A program made the position numbers and the translations under genes. 64,000 nt of DNA from Argyresthia goedartella (lineage: Eukaryota > Arthropoda > Insecta > Lepidoptera > Argyresthiidae). The notes under the pieces were generated by a model that was given only the letters and a program-made list of their open reading frames with translations, was not told the origin of the DNA and searched no databases. The stretch covers positions 35,358,383 to 35,422,382 of the forward strand of contig OX463814.1 of assembly GCA_949825045.1 (NCBI GenBank), written 5' to 3'. Positions 63,237 through 64,000 of the stretch are shown one piece after another (position 1 is the stretch's first letter; every line of letters starts with the position of its first letter).

Positions 63237-64000
63237 ATGGAAAGGGTTATTAAGTACGAATTCCTTAACAAGGCCGAGCTCGAATACGATGTAAAGATTA
63301 GATATGAGGAACCAGCTAATACTGTTTTGCTTCTTAAAAAACAGGTTTTGCGTTTAGTTGCGAATTCTCACCCTGAAGATATTCTGACTTCTCCAGTTCC
63401 GATTGAGGATGACTTGTCTCAAATTGGTTCTACTCTGACTTACCTGGATTGTAAAATTGAAAAATTTTTACAAGGTGAAACCAAATACTTACGATTAATA
63501 GAAACTTTTATTAATCATGTTTTTTACAGATTAGAGCGAATAGATACGGAGTTATATCCAGACTCTAAAGCTAGTTTCGATACTTTGAAGATGAAATTTG
63601 ATGCTATTTCTAAACAATTCGAATCCTTGACTCCACCTTCAACTGCAAATGACTCTCCATCACTGGACCTTCCTGCTGACCCGACTGTCTCTTGTTTCTC
63701 AAACTTCTGTCCAGACCCATACCCCGTATCCTCCACCACCACCTCAATATTTCCCTCCAACTAACGTCTTCAAAGATCTGAAAAGACACACCTTCAATGG
63801 TAAAAGCTGTCCAAGATCCTTTCTTCAAAAACTTGAAGAATATAGCTTAGCTCGTGGCTTGTCCAAGGACTTGTTGATTCCTCAGGCGTTCGAAATCTTC
63901 ACCGACAATGCCCTTCATTGGTTCAGATTTAAATATAATCGGAATCCAAACTTAACTTGGAACGAACTTTCTTCTTTACTAATCAAAGACTTTGGTGGTT
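63237..64000 (+). pseudogene. Gypsy-like gag polyprotein, 5' part, frameshifted, runs off the window
   Basis: From the ATG at 63237, 175 codons with a helical N-terminal part (KKQVLRLVANSHPEDIL; FINHVFYRLERIDTELYP) and a Ser/Pro/Thr-rich linker. Near 63690-63740 the frame shifts, and the following frame, open to the window end, has the retrotransposon-gag core: NGKSCPRSFLQKLEEYSLAR, IFTDNALHWFRFKYNRNP, TWNELSSLLIKDF. This capsid-type domain packages element RNA. The LTR and primer-binding site at 58.4-59.3 kb could belong to the same element, but 4 kb of unrelated-looking sequence lies between. Confidence 0.75.

Overview
This is a eukaryotic, almost certainly insect and most likely lepidopteran, genomic window. 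It has spliceosomal introns with GT/AG borders, tRNA-derived SINEs, Jockey/CR1-type LINEs, Harbinger, hAT, Crypton and MULE-like DNA transposons, and the polypyrimidine-rich and (GACG)n dispersed repeats common in moth genomes. There are no operons, ribosome binding sites, CRISPR arrays or genuine tRNA/rRNA genes.

Host gene. Reading splice sites and codon phases by eye shows one host gene on the minus strand, from an ATG at 37931 to at least 3306 and probably continuing past the left edge. Fourteen exons (26-249 nt, 1971 coding nt, 657 codons so far) join in phase at every junction without a stop. The conceptual protein looks like ICE2/NARG2, subunit 2 of the little elongation complex, which serves Pol II transcription of snRNA genes. 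Its exons are small islands in about 34.6 kb, and the introns consist mainly of transposon debris.

Left part (1-38 kb). The introns and left flank hold foldback elements, 60-bp, 35-bp and 18/19-bp tandem repeats, LINE 3' fragments, a DIRS-like gag fragment broken by a LINE, two SINE families, a 464-bp MITE with 77-bp arms, a nearly full-length LINE (18.67-23.28 kb, minus), and a complete 3.4-kb LTR element without coding capacity whose two 131-bp LTRs look identical (26.0-29.4 kb).

Middle (38-43 kb). Directly upstream of the host gene lies a hAT remnant present as a 1.1-kb tandem duplication, followed by an 835-bp DNA element with 9-bp target-site duplications. An inverted second copy of that element sits at 55.6-56.4 kb. 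A 761-bp hAT-type element with a perfect 8-bp duplication is nested inside a member of a recurring 300-470-bp repeat family.

Right part (43-64 kb). A decayed PIF/Harbinger transposon carries its two usual genes tail-to-tail: a five-exon Myb/SANT-like gene (plus, 43434-50280) and the 3' exons of the DDE transposase (minus, 50919-50309). Two LINEs and a SINE sit in its introns. A degenerate LINE follows, then a broken Crypton with a tyrosine recombinase whose catalytic residues are recognisable. The Crypton's 3' flank resembles the recurring short repeat family, suggesting that family is non-autonomous Crypton. The window ends with a Gypsy-like LTR and primer-binding site, small MITEs and the start of a Gypsy-like gag.
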